A program made the position numbers and the translations under genes. This document shows, piece by piece, positions 51,018 through 60,226 of a DNA stretch of 64,000 bases; position 1 is the stretch's first letter, and each line of letters starts with the position of its first letter. This DNA is from UBA10205 sp035289625 (lineage in GTDB: Archaea > Iainarchaeota > Iainarchaeia > Iainarchaeales > Iainarchaeaceae). Where the stretch lies: the NCBI GenBank assembly GCA_035289625.1, contig DATDWP010000010.1, positions 1-64,000 of the forward strand, written 5' to 3'. Below the pieces are notes generated by a model. It was not told the DNA's origin, made no database searches, and saw nothing but the letters and a program-made list of their open reading frames with translations.

Positions 51018-51386
51018 TTAGTCGAGTTTTATTTTGTAGTATTGCTCGATTTTTCTTTTAATTTCTTCTGCTGCCTCCGGAGAGCTTTTCCAATTGCAGA
51101 GTCTTGTTGCAATTTCAGTAATATTTTTCCCGCCTCCTAAAGCCTCTTCAAAATTAGTTGACAGCAAACCTATAAGTGCATCTTGCTCTACTCTTCTCAA
51201 ATGTCCCTCTGACTGAACAGTTAAAAGGTATGGCCTAATTTTACTTTCAAAAACCTTATGGGCATATTTTTGCGAAAGGCGTGGCGGCATTATTTCGACT
51301 TCATGCTGACGCCCTGACAATTTTTCCACAAACGATGTATACCTGCTCTTTATCCTATGTAATGTACGTGAGAATAGTTTTGGCAT
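51018..51386 (-). CDS. Hypothetical helical protein (122 aa)
   Basis: I do not recognise this 122-residue, basic, helical product (LHRIKSRYTSFVEKLSG, EAAEEIKRKIEQYYKIKLD). There is no membrane segment or known motif. It lies antisense between rpoP and pcc1, where archaeal genomes normally have no gene, so it looks like an insertion into the superoperon, like the minus-strand gene at 45433. Confidence 0.5.
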   Translation of the reverse strand: MPKLFSRTLHRIKSRYTSFVEKLSGRQHEVEIMPPRLSQKYAHKVFESKIRPYLLTVQSEGHLRRVEQDALIGLLSTNFEEALGGGKNITEIATRLCNWKSSPEAAEEIKRKIEQYYKIKLD

Positions 51387-51476
51387 TTATATCAATAAAA
51401 TAGTAAGATGGCCACTTATTTAAATTGGCCTAAACATATAATTGCCAATTTTAAACTTTTCATAGTCAATTTGTTT

Positions 51477-51722
51477 ATGGTTTTAGCGCAAAAATCCTTC
51501 GAATTCCCCTCTGAATTTGCCGCAAAGTGCGCCTGCAGATCAATTGGGGTTGAACTCAAAAACACCTATGAGAAGCGTTCAAAAACGCGCATACAAACCA
51601 ATAAAAATGTTGTTTTACTAAAAATTGATGCAAGTGATGAATTTGCAGCAAATGCCTCATTGCATTCATATTCGCATCTATTGGGGCTTTGCAGGGAAAT
51701 TTCTCTTATAAGCGGAGGGTAA
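51477..51722 (+). CDS. pcc1: KEOPS complex subunit Pcc1
   Basis: I start at ATG 51477; ATG 51408 is in frame but adds a hydrophobic stretch not seen in the family. The 81-residue product has the Pcc1 pattern: SFEFPSEFAAKCACRSIGVE, then RIQTNKNVVLLKIDASDEFAANASLHSYSHLLGLC. It dimerises to bind Kae1 in the complex that makes t6A on tRNA. It sits between RpoP and prefoldin beta, its usual place. Confidence 0.82.
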   Translation: MVLAQKSFEFPSEFAAKCACRSIGVELKNTYEKRSKTRIQTNKNVVLLKIDASDEFAANASLHSYSHLLGLCREISLISGG

Positions 51723-51725
51723 ATT

Positions 51726-52082
51726 ATGACAGACGTTAACAAGGCAATAGGCGAATTTGAGCGAAGCAGGGTGCAGCTCTCGGCAATTGAGAACCAGAGC
51801 CAGAGCCTCTCAATCCAGAGCCAGGTGCTAGATGAGGCGCTAAAGGAATTAAAGGATTCAAAGGAAAAAAAGGTCTACAAGGCAGTTGGCAATATACTGA
51901 TCTTAAATGATGTGAAGAAGGTTGAAAAGGAACTCTCGGAACAAAAAGAGACAGTTGACCTTCGTTTAAAGACAGTTAAAAAGCAGGAAGATGCAATGCT
52001 TGACAAATTGAACAAATTAAAATCTGAAATAGAAGCAGCGCAAAAGGGCGAAGGGAAGGATAAAAAAGAAGAGGAAAAATAA
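51726..52082 (+). CDS. pfdB: Prefoldin subunit beta
   Basis: The 118-residue coiled-coil protein starts 3 bases after pcc1. It has the beta-subunit hairpin VYKAVGNILILND between two long helices (QSLSIQSQVLDEALKELKD and KEKETVDLRLK-like heptads). It forms the hexameric jellyfish chaperone with prefoldin alpha. Its last base overlaps the DHH gene start (ATAATG). Confidence 0.93.
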   Translation: MTDVNKAIGEFERSRVQLSAIENQSQSLSIQSQVLDEALKELKDSKEKKVYKAVGNILILNDVKKVEKELSEQKETVDLRLKTVKKQEDAMLDKLNKLKSEIEAAQKGEGKDKKEEEK

Positions 52083-53092
52083 TGCCCTTAAAGAGCCTGC
52101 AGCCTCTTTTCGGAAAAAAAGTGCTACTACTAACCCACGCAGGAGCCGATGTTGATGCAATTTCATCTGCTGCAGCAATCCACTTCTCGCTAAAAGGAAA
52201 AGCAAATACTTCAATTGGTGTTCCTGAACATCTCAACACGCAGGCAAGCGAACTTGCAAAAAAGCTAAAAATTCCATTCCAAATAAACCCTTCGCTGGAT
52301 GGGTTTGATGCCATTCTTTGCCTTGATTTTAACAAGGGGCAAATGCTCGGGGCTTTGCAGGGAGATTTTGCCAAATTTAAAGGTGAGAAGTTTCTAATTG
52401 ATCACCATTCGCAGGAAAATTCCCATATCGCTTCCGAAAAGAACTCTTATGTGAAAAAGAGTGCGGTGTCAGCTACTGAACTTGTTTTTGAACTTTTGGA
52501 AAAGAGCAAAGTGAAAATTCCAAAACCTGCCTACCTATGTATTGCTGCGGGAATTATTACCGATTCATCTTCGTTTTTGATTGCCGACCACAAGACATTT
52601 GCAATAATGGCAAAGGTGATGCAGAAGGCAGATGTTCAATACTCTGATATCACTTCGCTTTTTTCAGTGCAGCGTGACCTTTCAGAAAAAGTGGCGCGGC
52701 TAAAAGCTGCAAAGCGCTGCAGGATTTTTAAATCAGGCGAGTGCGTTATTGCAATTTCAAAAGTGGGGGCATTTGAAGCGGATTCTGCCGCAGCGCTTGT
52801 TAGGATCGGTGCTGATGTTGCATTTTGCGGGTTTTCAGATAAGGGGGCAATTAGGGTTTCCGGGCGGGCTGATAATTTTTGGAGAAAAAAGCACTCATTT
52901 GATTTGGCAGCCGACGTATTCAATAAGCTTGAATCTTTTTTTGAAGGAGAAGGCGGAGGCCATCCCGGGGCTGCAGGGTTTAATGGCAAGGGGGAAGATG
53001 TTGAACCGATACTTTTGAAATGCTGCGAACTTGTGAATGAATTCAATACCGCAAAATCGGCAATGATTAGCGGGCTTAAGGAATATACGTAA
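52082..53092 (+). CDS. DHH/DHHA1 family phosphoesterase
   Basis: The 336-residue protein has the DHH motifs: HAGADVDAIS (19-28), an acidic ILCLDFN, LIDHHSQENS, and TDSSSF, followed by a DHHA1 domain ending GGGHPGAAG. This is the group that includes nanoRNases, RecJ-like exonucleases and c-di-AMP phosphodiesterases; the single-domain archaeal type could act on nanoRNA or cyclic dinucleotides. It is last in the superoperon, coupled to prefoldin beta. Confidence 0.92.
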   Translation: MPLKSLQPLFGKKVLLLTHAGADVDAISSAAAIHFSLKGKANTSIGVPEHLNTQASELAKKLKIPFQINPSLDGFDAILCLDFNKGQMLGALQGDFAKFKGEKFLIDHHSQENSHIASEKNSYVKKSAVSATELVFELLEKSKVKIPKPAYLCIAAGIITDSSSFLIADHKTFAIMAKVMQKADVQYSDITSLFSVQRDLSEKVARLKAAKRCRIFKSGECVIAISKVGAFEADSAAALVRIGADVAFCGFSDKGAIRVSGRADNFWRKKHSFDLAADVFNKLESFFEGEGGGHPGAAGFNGKGEDVEPILLKCCELVNEFNTAKSAMISGLKEYT

Positions 53093-53095
53093 CTA

Positions 53096-53102
53096 TTTAT
53101 AT
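53096..53102 (+). promoter_or_regulatory. TATA box for the basic hypothetical gene
   Basis: TTTATAT (53096-53102) lies 33 bases before ATG 53136, just after the DHH gene stop. Confidence 0.45.
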
Positions 53103-53135
53103 CTGGGCAATTAACATTCTTCTAAGTGATTTACT

Positions 53136-53705
53136 ATGGTTCATCCGAGTAGAATTTCAAAATGGATGTATGGGAAGGGCCGCGAAGGTAAATTAGTTAA
53201 TCTAAATCAGTTATCCAAAGGTCCACAATTAGTAAGAGTCAAAAAATTAAACCGTGCCAGGCTGATAGCGGCAATTGATCGAGATTTGGGGCGGGATCCT
53301 ACAAGGGTGCGATCTTCTCATTATGCAAAGCTTAGCGGTCTTGGTAGGGTGCAAATAATGACTCTTGCATCTGCAAGGAGAAAGTTAGCGGGCATTTCGA
53401 CTCCTGCAAGAAGAGGCGGAGAAAGATTCAAATTTCCTGATGAACTCTATTCCGTTGCGCAAAAAGCAATTGACTCTTTGCCAAAATCAGGGAAACGCAC
53501 AATATTTGTAAGGGATATCTTAGTTGAATATGCAAGGCGGTCGAGAAATGTTGTCTATGCTGCTTCACTGCATGATATGTTGCAAAGGACTCTTGAGGGA
53601 AGGAATATTGAAATTTCCACTAAAGGTTCATTTGTTGCAGAGAGAGAATTGCTCTCTGAACCTGGCATGAGGCGGTTTAGGGCATTTGTAAAGAACAGTC
53701 ACTGA
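53136..53705 (+). CDS. Hypothetical basic protein (189 aa)
   Basis: I do not recognise this 189-residue, Arg/Lys-rich product (RISKWMYGKGREGKLVNLN at the start, STPARRGGERFKFPDEL, RTIFVRDILVEYARRSRNVV). It may have a helical DNA- or RNA-binding fold. It has its own promoter and is convergent with the HTH gene that follows. No membrane segment or enzyme motif is seen. Confidence 0.5.
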   Translation: MVHPSRISKWMYGKGREGKLVNLNQLSKGPQLVRVKKLNRARLIAAIDRDLGRDPTRVRSSHYAKLSGLGRVQIMTLASARRKLAGISTPARRGGERFKFPDELYSVAQKAIDSLPKSGKRTIFVRDILVEYARRSRNVVYAASLHDMLQRTLEGRNIEISTKGSFVAERELLSEPGMRRFRAFVKNSH

Positions 53706-53714
53706 AAAATAAAA

Positions 53715-54068
53715 CTATTCCGCCAGTTGGATTTCCAAAGATTTGTATTTTGTCTTGAGCAGTGCCGTGCGCCCTTTTTTTATTTTTTCAATTAAATTAT
53801 GCTTTTCAAGAAAGCTAACGTCCCGGCTTATGGCTTCCTGCATCCTGCCGGTTTTTTGCGCAACATCTTTGATGGTGTGGGGGTTATCAACAGCCCGCAT
53901 GCTTTCAATTAGTATTTCTAGTCTTTTTGGCGTGAGAAGTTCATAGAGTTCTTCTGGGCTTTTTAGGTAAACAGTGTCTGTTCCGGGTTTTCCTTTGCGT
54001 GGGTCTTGGAAAATCTCTTTCATATCAGAGAGCATATCTCCGCCGATTTTTATTATCAGTTTTCTCAT
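53715..54068 (-). CDS. Archaeal winged-helix regulator
   Basis: I start at ATG 54068 (TTG three bases upstream is in frame). The 117-residue product has a winged helix at ~45-100: LTPKRLEILIESM, TIKDVAQKTGRMQEAISRDVSFL and a C-terminal LIEKIKKGRTALLKTKYKS wing, as in HVO_A0114-type archaeal regulators that often accompany toxin genes. It is divergent from the nucleotidyltransferase, across the AGTATA repeat array. Confidence 0.7.
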   Translation of the reverse strand: MRKLIIKIGGDMLSDMKEIFQDPRKGKPGTDTVYLKSPEELYELLTPKRLEILIESMRAVDNPHTIKDVAQKTGRMQEAISRDVSFLEKHNLIEKIKKGRTALLKTKYKSLEIQLAE

Positions 54069-54133
54069 CAAAGCACCATGTATTATATGATCTCAACGGT
54101 TATATAATAGTTTCAGCCATATTGTAGTTTTTT

Positions 54134-54203
54134 TATACTGAAGTATAAGTGATTACGCAGGACTAAAGTATAGGTTTTTCTATACTATTTTTCCAAAAGT
54201 ATA
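54134..54203. promoter_or_regulatory. Five AGTATA sites between the HTH and nucleotidyltransferase genes
   Basis: TATACT (54134-54139), AGTATA (54142-54147), AGTATA (54167-54172), TATACT (54181-54186) and AGTATA (54198-54203) form two inverted pairs plus a half site touching the ATG at 54205. Such a dense array suggests cooperative binding by the divergent HTH protein and control of both genes. Confidence 0.6.
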
Positions 54204-54204
54204 A

Positions 54205-54978
54205 ATGTCTCAGGATAAAAAAATTATAATTGAAACCTTACACAAAATTGAAAAAGAAAATAATTGCTCGATAATTTTTGCTTCCGAGCTTGGTAGTAGG
54301 GTTTGGGGGATGGAATCAGCGGATTCAGATTTTGATGTAAGATTTGTATTCAAAAGACGCTTTACTGAATATTTGAAGCTTAATAAGTCTTTAGATGTAC
54401 TATCATTAACTGAAGCAAATAGGGACTTTGTAGGTTTTGACATTTTCAAATTTTGTGGCTTGTTGAATGCCTCAAATCCTAGTGCAATAGAATGGGTTTT
54501 GTCGGATATTCACTATTTAAATTTCCCGCCTCAGAAATTGAGAAACATAATCGATTCCTATTTCAATCCGTTGGCGCTTTTTCAACACTATAAAAGTATG
54601 TGTAAACAAAATTACATAAGTTATCTCAAGTCGGGTTCAGATGTTACATATAAGCGCTACCTGTATGCCATGAGGGGGCTAATGAATTCTATTTATGTAC
54701 AAGAGTATTCCAAAATTCCATCCATAAAATTTTCAGATACATTGCATATACTGGAACAAAAGAATAAAGTTCCATTAAATGTTTTGAAAAAAATAAAAGA
54801 AATTATATCTATAAAGAGAAAGGGAAATGAAAAAGACAAAATAATGAGGCTTGAGCCATTTGACGCTTACATAGAATCTAAACTAAAAGAAAATGAACTT
54901 CCACTTCCTAAGAAGAACAATTCGTTGACAAGGGAGATAAATCAGTATATTTTGGAAGAATTACTTCCGCGATCTTGA
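54205..54978 (+). CDS. RlaP-type nucleotidyltransferase
   Basis: The 257-residue protein has the RlaP/DNA pol-beta superfamily signature: ELGSRVWGMESADSDFDVRF (GS at 29, two Asp at about 37 and 39), FDIFKF and EWVLSD, then a helical C-terminal half. RlaP enzymes are RNA-repair-associated or mobile-element linked nucleotidyltransferases. Its start overlaps an AGTATA site, and the mRNA is probably leaderless. The low-GC composition stands out from neighbours. Confidence 0.82.
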   Translation: MSQDKKIIIETLHKIEKENNCSIIFASELGSRVWGMESADSDFDVRFVFKRRFTEYLKLNKSLDVLSLTEANRDFVGFDIFKFCGLLNASNPSAIEWVLSDIHYLNFPPQKLRNIIDSYFNPLALFQHYKSMCKQNYISYLKSGSDVTYKRYLYAMRGLMNSIYVQEYSKIPSIKFSDTLHILEQKNKVPLNVLKKIKEIISIKRKGNEKDKIMRLEPFDAYIESKLKENELPLPKKNNSLTREINQYILEELLPRS

Positions 54979-54984
54979 ACTCAA

Positions 54985-55236
54985 TTACTGCTCGGCAATT
55001 TTTGCAATGCCCCTTTTCACTTTCAGGTGGCCCTTGCGGGTTTCTTTGCGTTTTTTTTCAAGCTCTTTTATTTTCACAAGTTCAGCGTCGGTAAATGGTT
55101 TTGCGTACTTTCTATATTTTGTCTTTGCCCAGTGTTCGGGCTGTTTTTTTCGCATCTTGAATTCCTGCTCGAGCAGCATTTTGCGCAATTTTTCAGATCG
55201 CGGCAGAATTGATTCATCAGTCATATGCTTCTTCAT
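54985..55236 (-). CDS. Small basic hypothetical protein
   Basis: I start at ATG 55236, just below a TATA-like GTTTAAATATTA at 55262-55251 (ATG 55224 also fits). The 83-residue product is a highly charged helical protein (KHMTDESILPRSEKLRKML, ELVKIKELEKKRKETRKGH). The upstream extension of the frame to 55398 looks non-coding. It may bind RNA. No family recognised. Confidence 0.5.
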   Translation of the reverse strand: MKKHMTDESILPRSEKLRKMLLEQEFKMRKKQPEHWAKTKYRKYAKPFTDAELVKIKELEKKRKETRKGHLKVKRGIAKIAEQ

Positions 55237-55433
55237 GTATGGGATTTTTCTAATATTTAAACAACTAGGGTAAAATGATCGGGGGCCAAAATAGCTGTCT
55301 TTGCACAAAAAGCCGGTTCTATTTGAGTGCTTTAAAAGCCTTAAAAACGCCAAATGGTTTTGAAAAATGGGTTTTGCCCCTGTCCTAGGCTGGGCCAATT
55401 AGTCCAAATCGCTTTGGGGCTTTTTTGGCATTT

Positions 55434-55451
55434 ATCAACCTGCAGGTTGAT
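55434..55451. repeat. 18-base palindrome upstream of the HTH/toxin operon
   Basis: ATCAACCTGCAGGTTGAT is perfectly self-complementary. A related CCTGCCTGCAGGTAGGG follows at 55539-55557. It sits 125-145 bases before the HTH gene start and is a candidate operator for that HTH protein. Confidence 0.4.
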
Positions 55452-55576
55452 TGGGAGTAAACCGCAGCTATATTAGTGCTGCAAGAGGCAATTGTTTTTG
55501 GCAGAAAGATTTGTCTTGAGACGGTCACTGCCTTTGCAGCCCCTGCCTGCAGGTAGGGAAATTAGGGGGGTTAGAA

Positions 55577-55879
55577 TTGAAAATAGTTGAAGCGGCGCTG
55601 TTTAGATTAGCTATGCAAGGAAAGCTCACGTTAGAGCAGGCAAAAGTGCTCAATATAATGCACAAAAATAGGGCCTGCACAATTGAGGCGCTTGAATTTG
55701 GGACAGGACTTTGCGCATCTGATGTGAAAATTGCAGTGGCAGAATTGAAGTACAAAAATCTCATTACAGAAATTTTAGGGAGTTACTTTTGCCCGGATTT
55801 TTTGGAAAAAATAGCTGGATTAATTGATTCTGGTGTGAAAGCGGAAAATGAAAATAAAATCCTGGTGGGTGCAAGATGA
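55577..55879 (+). CDS. HTH-like protein coupled to the surface toxin-like gene
   Basis: TTG 55577 is the start, with GGGGGGTTAG as ribosome site; no ATG fits well. The 100-residue product has a winged-helix-like pattern (LTLEQAKVLNIMHKNRACTIEALEF, ASDVKIAVAELKYKNLITEI). It ends in ATGA overlap with the 1276-residue gene. I infer it regulates that gene or acts as a paired factor. Confidence 0.5.
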   Translation: MKIVEAALFRLAMQGKLTLEQAKVLNIMHKNRACTIEALEFGTGLCASDVKIAVAELKYKNLITEILGSYFCPDFLEKIAGLIDSGVKAENENKILVGAR

Positions 55880-58800
55880 GCGCTAAAATTAATTTGAAAG
55901 TATTTTCTATTTTATTTTTGCTTATTGCAATTTCTGCAGGGGCATTGGCTTTTGAATGCTACAATTCCGGGAATTGTGCATCTGCTCCCCCTTCTTTTTC
56001 GCCCCCTCCTTCTTATGCTCCCCAGAATAATTATGCGCCAAGTGTAGTGCCCCAAGGCCCAAATGAGCCCTCTTCTGCGCCAACCTATACTTATGTCCCA
56101 ATCCTAATTCCTGCCACTGATGCCCCTGCGCCGCCTTCTTCTGCTCCGCAGAATAATTATGTGGTAAGTGCAACGCCTCAGGTTGCAAATAGTTCTGTTG
56201 CATCTTATGTTCCCGTCATTTCCGCGTCTCAAATCCCGAGCCCATCCCCTTCCGCTATTCCAAATATTGCAACAACACTTCCAACTCAATACACTAGTGC
56301 CCCTATTGCCCAATCAAATAATATTTCAACTTCTACTACGAGCCCTGCAAAAATTCAATCCAATGTGGCTGTTGCAGAGAACCAAAACAGTGCCCGACCC
56401 ACTCAGAATAAGCCGGTCCAAAATGTAAAACAGACAGCTATTGCTCCTTTAGTGGTACAATCAACTGCGCTTGCAGCTTCACAAGAACCGGTGCTAGTAG
56501 TTTCATTTCCCTTCAATGGCAATTTTTTCGATTTTTCTGGCAATTACTATGGCAACACTACCCAGAACGTCTATTTTGCAAATGAAGGGGTGGATGGAAA
56601 GTCCGCTTCATTTGATGGTGCCACTTCAAATGTTTCGGTTAGTTCGTTCAATTGGCCGGCAGGAAATTCCGCTACCGTAATGTTTTGGATGAAAGTGGCA
56701 TCAGCGGATGCTTGGCACAGAATCGTTTTTGGGGCAGGTTCCCAAAATTACACTAACCGCTTTTTAGGTTCTCCTTGGGGGGATGGATTTTTTTATTGGG
56801 ACTATGGGGACATTTCAACAAAAGGCAGGCTAAAGTTCAATTATTGGCAATACTTGGGCAAGTGGGTGCATGTAACAGTTGTTTCCGGAGGTCTTGCCAA
56901 ACAACAAAAATCCATTTATGTGAACGGAAACCTTATTGTGCAGGAAGAGTCATCGGATTATCCAAAAATGAACCTTGAGGGCCTTAGCATTGGAAGGGGA
57001 ATTGGGGAAGGGAAGTGGTATTATCACAAGGGGCTTATTGATGAATTCCGTGTGTATAGTTCAGTTCTTAGTTCGCAGCAAGTAAAGCAGCAATATGATG
57101 ATCAGAAGAATAGGCTTGTTGAAAATGCCGCGCTTCCCACGTGCTCTTTTGAAAATGTGGCCTATGACCCTTACAATAAAACTAAGCCGGTGGTTTTTAC
57201 ACTCACTGGTTCGCCTCCAAGTGGAATTTCAAGCCTTGAAGTGCTTTATGGGGATGGGGGAGGAAATGGAATTGGTAATATAGCAACCCTTCCGTGGGTA
57301 ATAGAACACCGCTACGACGCGCAAGGGATAAGTTTTAACGCAACTCTTCGCGCAACAGCTAAGGATGGCACAAAATCAAATGTGTGCACTTACCAGATAA
57401 ATTTTACGCAAAGGCAGTGCACTTCGCATTCAACATTTGTTTGTGGCGGGGATAATATTTATTGGCAAAATTCATGCGGGGAACGCGAAGGCATAAAAGA
57501 GGCGTGCGCAAACGGATGCGACAGTGCAGCAGCATGCAGGCCTGTGCAGAGTGCTTGCACCGAAACTGACAGCGCATATGACCCTTACAAATATGGTGAA
57601 ACCACGAAAGATGGATTCACAAGAAAGGATTCGTGCCAAAACTCTGAATCTATTATGGAATATCATTGCAACCAAGGTGATGTGATACAAACATCCGCAA
57701 ACTGTCCCTATGGATGTAGTAACGGAGCGTGCAATTCTGCGCCAACATGCACTGCTGCCTGGAAGTGCACCGGAAATACTACTCGCGAGTATTCTGATAG
57801 TTCGTGCAAGGTAGTAAGTAAGGATATATGTCCTATAGGGCAAGTTTGCAGTGAAGGATCTTGCATTCAGGCTCCTAGCCAGTGCACGTCCAACAACCTC
57901 TCAGCGTGCTATAATGGGAACGTACACTGGTTTGACAGTTGCGGTAATGTGCAATCTCTAAGGGAGGTTTGTGCTAACGGGTGCAGCAGCGGAGCTTGCA
58001 TATACGTGCCGCAGTGCCAATCAAATGCATCTTCAACATGCTACAATGATGACGTGTACTGGTATAATTCATGCAACCAGCGCGGGGACAAGAGGGAAGA
58101 GTGCGGTTCAGATGGCTGCAGCAACGGGGCTTGCAATTCTGCGCGTAGTGAACCGGGGGATTTGGATTACTGCTCATCCTCGAATTTATGCAGGCACGGA
58201 GAGGGGGACTGTGATAGCGACAGCCAGTGTAGAAGCGGACTTAGCTGCGTGAACAATGTAGGGGCAGATTATGGTTTTGATGAGAGTATTGATGTGTGCG
58301 AATCAGACACCCAAACCTGCGACTCACAAGACTATGTTGCATGCTACAACAACGATGAGTATTGGTATGATTCCTGCGGAGCAAGGGAGAGCAAGGCCAA
58401 AGAATGCGGCACACTCGGATGCTCAAATAATTCCTGCAATACAAACAGCGGGCCCACATGCCGCTCAAACGATCACACTGCGTGCTATTTAGGGGATGCA
58501 TATTGGTTCAATTCGTGCGGAAACATGGGCAGCCTCAAACAAGACTGCGGGAACAACACATGTAGTAACGGAGTGTGTAGTAGCGGCCCAGTCTCTAACC
58601 CGAACGATTCTGATGGTGATGGGTTTGATAATGAAGGGGAAAGGCTAGCAGGATCTGACCCTAATAGATCAAGCAGCACTCCGTTTACGGTTCTTTCTTC
58701 TTATAGGGTTAGCGATGCTGCGCATGGTTTATTGATGAGCGGCAAAACAACTTCGCCTATTTCTAAAATGAGTGTTAGCACTCAAGAAAATCAAGTGGAA

Positions 58801-59706
58801 AAACAATCACTAGGGCCAGTTGCCGATTTATTGTTACAACAATGCGGTTTTGCCCAAGGCACCCTAACCGGTGTTATAACTAATTTTACAGATATTTTAT
58901 CCTCAATTATAAATCTTCTAATTTACCTTGCCGGTCATTTGGATAAACTACAAGATATAATTCCAGACATTGAAAACCTGATCCACAATCTTAGAAATTT
59001 GCCGCCGTTAGACGCCGGCCAGATCTGGCAAAACTACTGGAAAGGTACGCTTCGGGACGGGGATAATTTCCTCAACAATTATAGCTTCACAGTCCCATGC
59101 GATGTTTCCACCGATTCAAAGAAAGCTGAATTTAGAAACTGGTATGCAATAGGAAAAACAACAGGGTATTCAATAACAACACTTATTGAATTAGGAAGCG
59201 GGGTAGGAGCAATAACTGAAGTAAAGGCCGGAATGAAAGCTGGAAACCTAGCCCAAAAAGCAGCAAACGGAAAAACCACAATCGAAAAAGCACTAGCAGC
59301 AATCAAAAGTCTCAAAGCCGCAGGCGCAACAGACGAAATGATAGAAATTGCAATAAAAAACGGGGCGGATATTGAAAAAACTCTCAGGATAGAAAAAAGT
59401 ACCAAGGGAGTAGTCTGGTTGGAATACGGGTCAATAAAAGAAAATAAAGGTTGGTTACATATTGAAGAGAAACATGTAAACACTGGCCAATTCAGAGGCA
59501 TCGGAATTGCTGACAATAAAGTTCAAGATAAAATACTTGGAACAGTAAAAAATCCGAGTGCGTCTAAAACCTCTCCAAAAGGAGGCTGGTGCTTATTTTC
59601 CAATAATTTAGGTACTCTAACTAGTCCTAAATATATTAATGTAGTTGTAGGGAGTAATGGTTACATTGTGACTGCATTTCCAACTAGCACACTAGATTGT
59701 AGGTGA
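55876..59706 (+). CDS. Secreted multidomain protein with a polymorphic-toxin-like C-terminus
   Basis: The 1276-residue protein has a signal peptide (1-25), a long Pro/Ser/Ala/Asn-rich stalk (~30-200), a LamG/concanavalin-like domain (~205-410, FPFNGNFFDFSGNYYGN), five six-Cys repeats (starting 515, 670, 714, 815, 862; core YWYDSCG...CSNGxC), a calcium-binding DSDGDGFDNEGE segment (~909-920) and a helical linker with GVGAITEVKAGMKAG. The last ~110 residues read KGWLHIEEKHVNTG (H1195, H1200) and VVVGSNGYIVTAFP, a layout like BECR-fold RNase toxins. Two related small genes follow. No membrane anchor is seen at the end. I infer a cell-surface or released toxin of the polymorphic type. Confidence 0.75.
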   Translation: MSAKINLKVFSILFLLIAISAGALAFECYNSGNCASAPPSFSPPPSYAPQNNYAPSVVPQGPNEPSSAPTYTYVPILIPATDAPAPPSSAPQNNYVVSATPQVANSSVASYVPVISASQIPSPSPSAIPNIATTLPTQYTSAPIAQSNNISTSTTSPAKIQSNVAVAENQNSARPTQNKPVQNVKQTAIAPLVVQSTALAASQEPVLVVSFPFNGNFFDFSGNYYGNTTQNVYFANEGVDGKSASFDGATSNVSVSSFNWPAGNSATVMFWMKVASADAWHRIVFGAGSQNYTNRFLGSPWGDGFFYWDYGDISTKGRLKFNYWQYLGKWVHVTVVSGGLAKQQKSIYVNGNLIVQEESSDYPKMNLEGLSIGRGIGEGKWYYHKGLIDEFRVYSSVLSSQQVKQQYDDQKNRLVENAALPTCSFENVAYDPYNKTKPVVFTLTGSPPSGISSLEVLYGDGGGNGIGNIATLPWVIEHRYDAQGISFNATLRATAKDGTKSNVCTYQINFTQRQCTSHSTFVCGGDNIYWQNSCGEREGIKEACANGCDSAAACRPVQSACTETDSAYDPYKYGETTKDGFTRKDSCQNSESIMEYHCNQGDVIQTSANCPYGCSNGACNSAPTCTAAWKCTGNTTREYSDSSCKVVSKDICPIGQVCSEGSCIQAPSQCTSNNLSACYNGNVHWFDSCGNVQSLREVCANGCSSGACIYVPQCQSNASSTCYNDDVYWYNSCNQRGDKREECGSDGCSNGACNSARSEPGDLDYCSSSNLCRHGEGDCDSDSQCRSGLSCVNNVGADYGFDESIDVCESDTQTCDSQDYVACYNNDEYWYDSCGARESKAKECGTLGCSNNSCNTNSGPTCRSNDHTACYLGDAYWFNSCGNMGSLKQDCGNNTCSNGVCSSGPVSNPNDSDGDGFDNEGERLAGSDPNRSSSTPFTVLSSYRVSDAAHGLLMSGKTTSPISKMSVSTQENQVEKQSLGPVADLLLQQCGFAQGTLTGVITNFTDILSSIINLLIYLAGHLDKLQDIIPDIENLIHNLRNLPPLDAGQIWQNYWKGTLRDGDNFLNNYSFTVPCDVSTDSKKAEFRNWYAIGKTTGYSITTLIELGSGVGAITEVKAGMKAGNLAQKAANGKTTIEKALAAIKSLKAAGATDEMIEIAIKNGADIEKTLRIEKSTKGVVWLEYGSIKENKGWLHIEEKHVNTGQFRGIGIADNKVQDKILGTVKNPSASKTSPKGGWCLFSNNLGTLTSPKYINVVVGSNGYIVTAFPTSTLDCR

Positions 59707-59710
59707 ATGA

Positions 59711-60166
59711 ATGAGTATTTTTTTCCCAGTTAAAATAATGAAAATAGTTGATGGGGCTAAATATAATGGGGTAGTGTATGATCAATACGTAACTGTTCGG
59801 TCAGTTGACGCGCAGCAAATTACGCTTTTTGATCAAAGTTGTCTTATTAAAGATGAAATGAAAGGAAAAAATGTAAAAATATCTGCACAAATTTTCACAG
59901 GGATAAATTTTAAACCTGGGAAAAACATAACTAAAAAATATGAAATAGTACAGCCCTTGTATGCAAATGCTGCGCTAAAAGGAAAATTACTAAGTTTAAA
60001 AGTTAAAGGTGCAGAGTATAAGGAATTAGAAGGACTATTAGGTGTTGGCGGAGCAAAATTTTATTTCGATTGTCTTTTTGTTAAAAATTTAAAAAATGGA
60101 GATTTCGTTTCAATAGGGAGTAGAAAAGACCTATATCGACTAGATATTAGTGATGTAAAGAAATAA
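59711..60166 (+). CDS. Candidate immunity protein 1, OB-like
   Basis: The ATG at 59711 lies 2 bases after the toxin-like gene stop, so the pair is probably co-translated. The 151-residue, beta-rich product ends KFYFDCLFVKNLKNGDFVSIGSRKDLYRLD, close in pattern to the next protein's end (GDLVQVKGRLDAYLV). It looks like an OB-fold domain. A gene of this size, adjacent and downstream of a toxin domain, is the standard place for an immunity gene. The function is inference. Confidence 0.6.
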   Translation: MSIFFPVKIMKIVDGAKYNGVVYDQYVTVRSVDAQQITLFDQSCLIKDEMKGKNVKISAQIFTGINFKPGKNITKKYEIVQPLYANAALKGKLLSLKVKGAEYKELEGLLGVGGAKFYFDCLFVKNLKNGDFVSIGSRKDLYRLDISDVKK

Positions 60167-60226
60167 AATTGGCGTTCTTATGCTTTCATTTCCTTCAAAG
60201 ATTTTAGAAATTCCGGAGAAGCCAAA

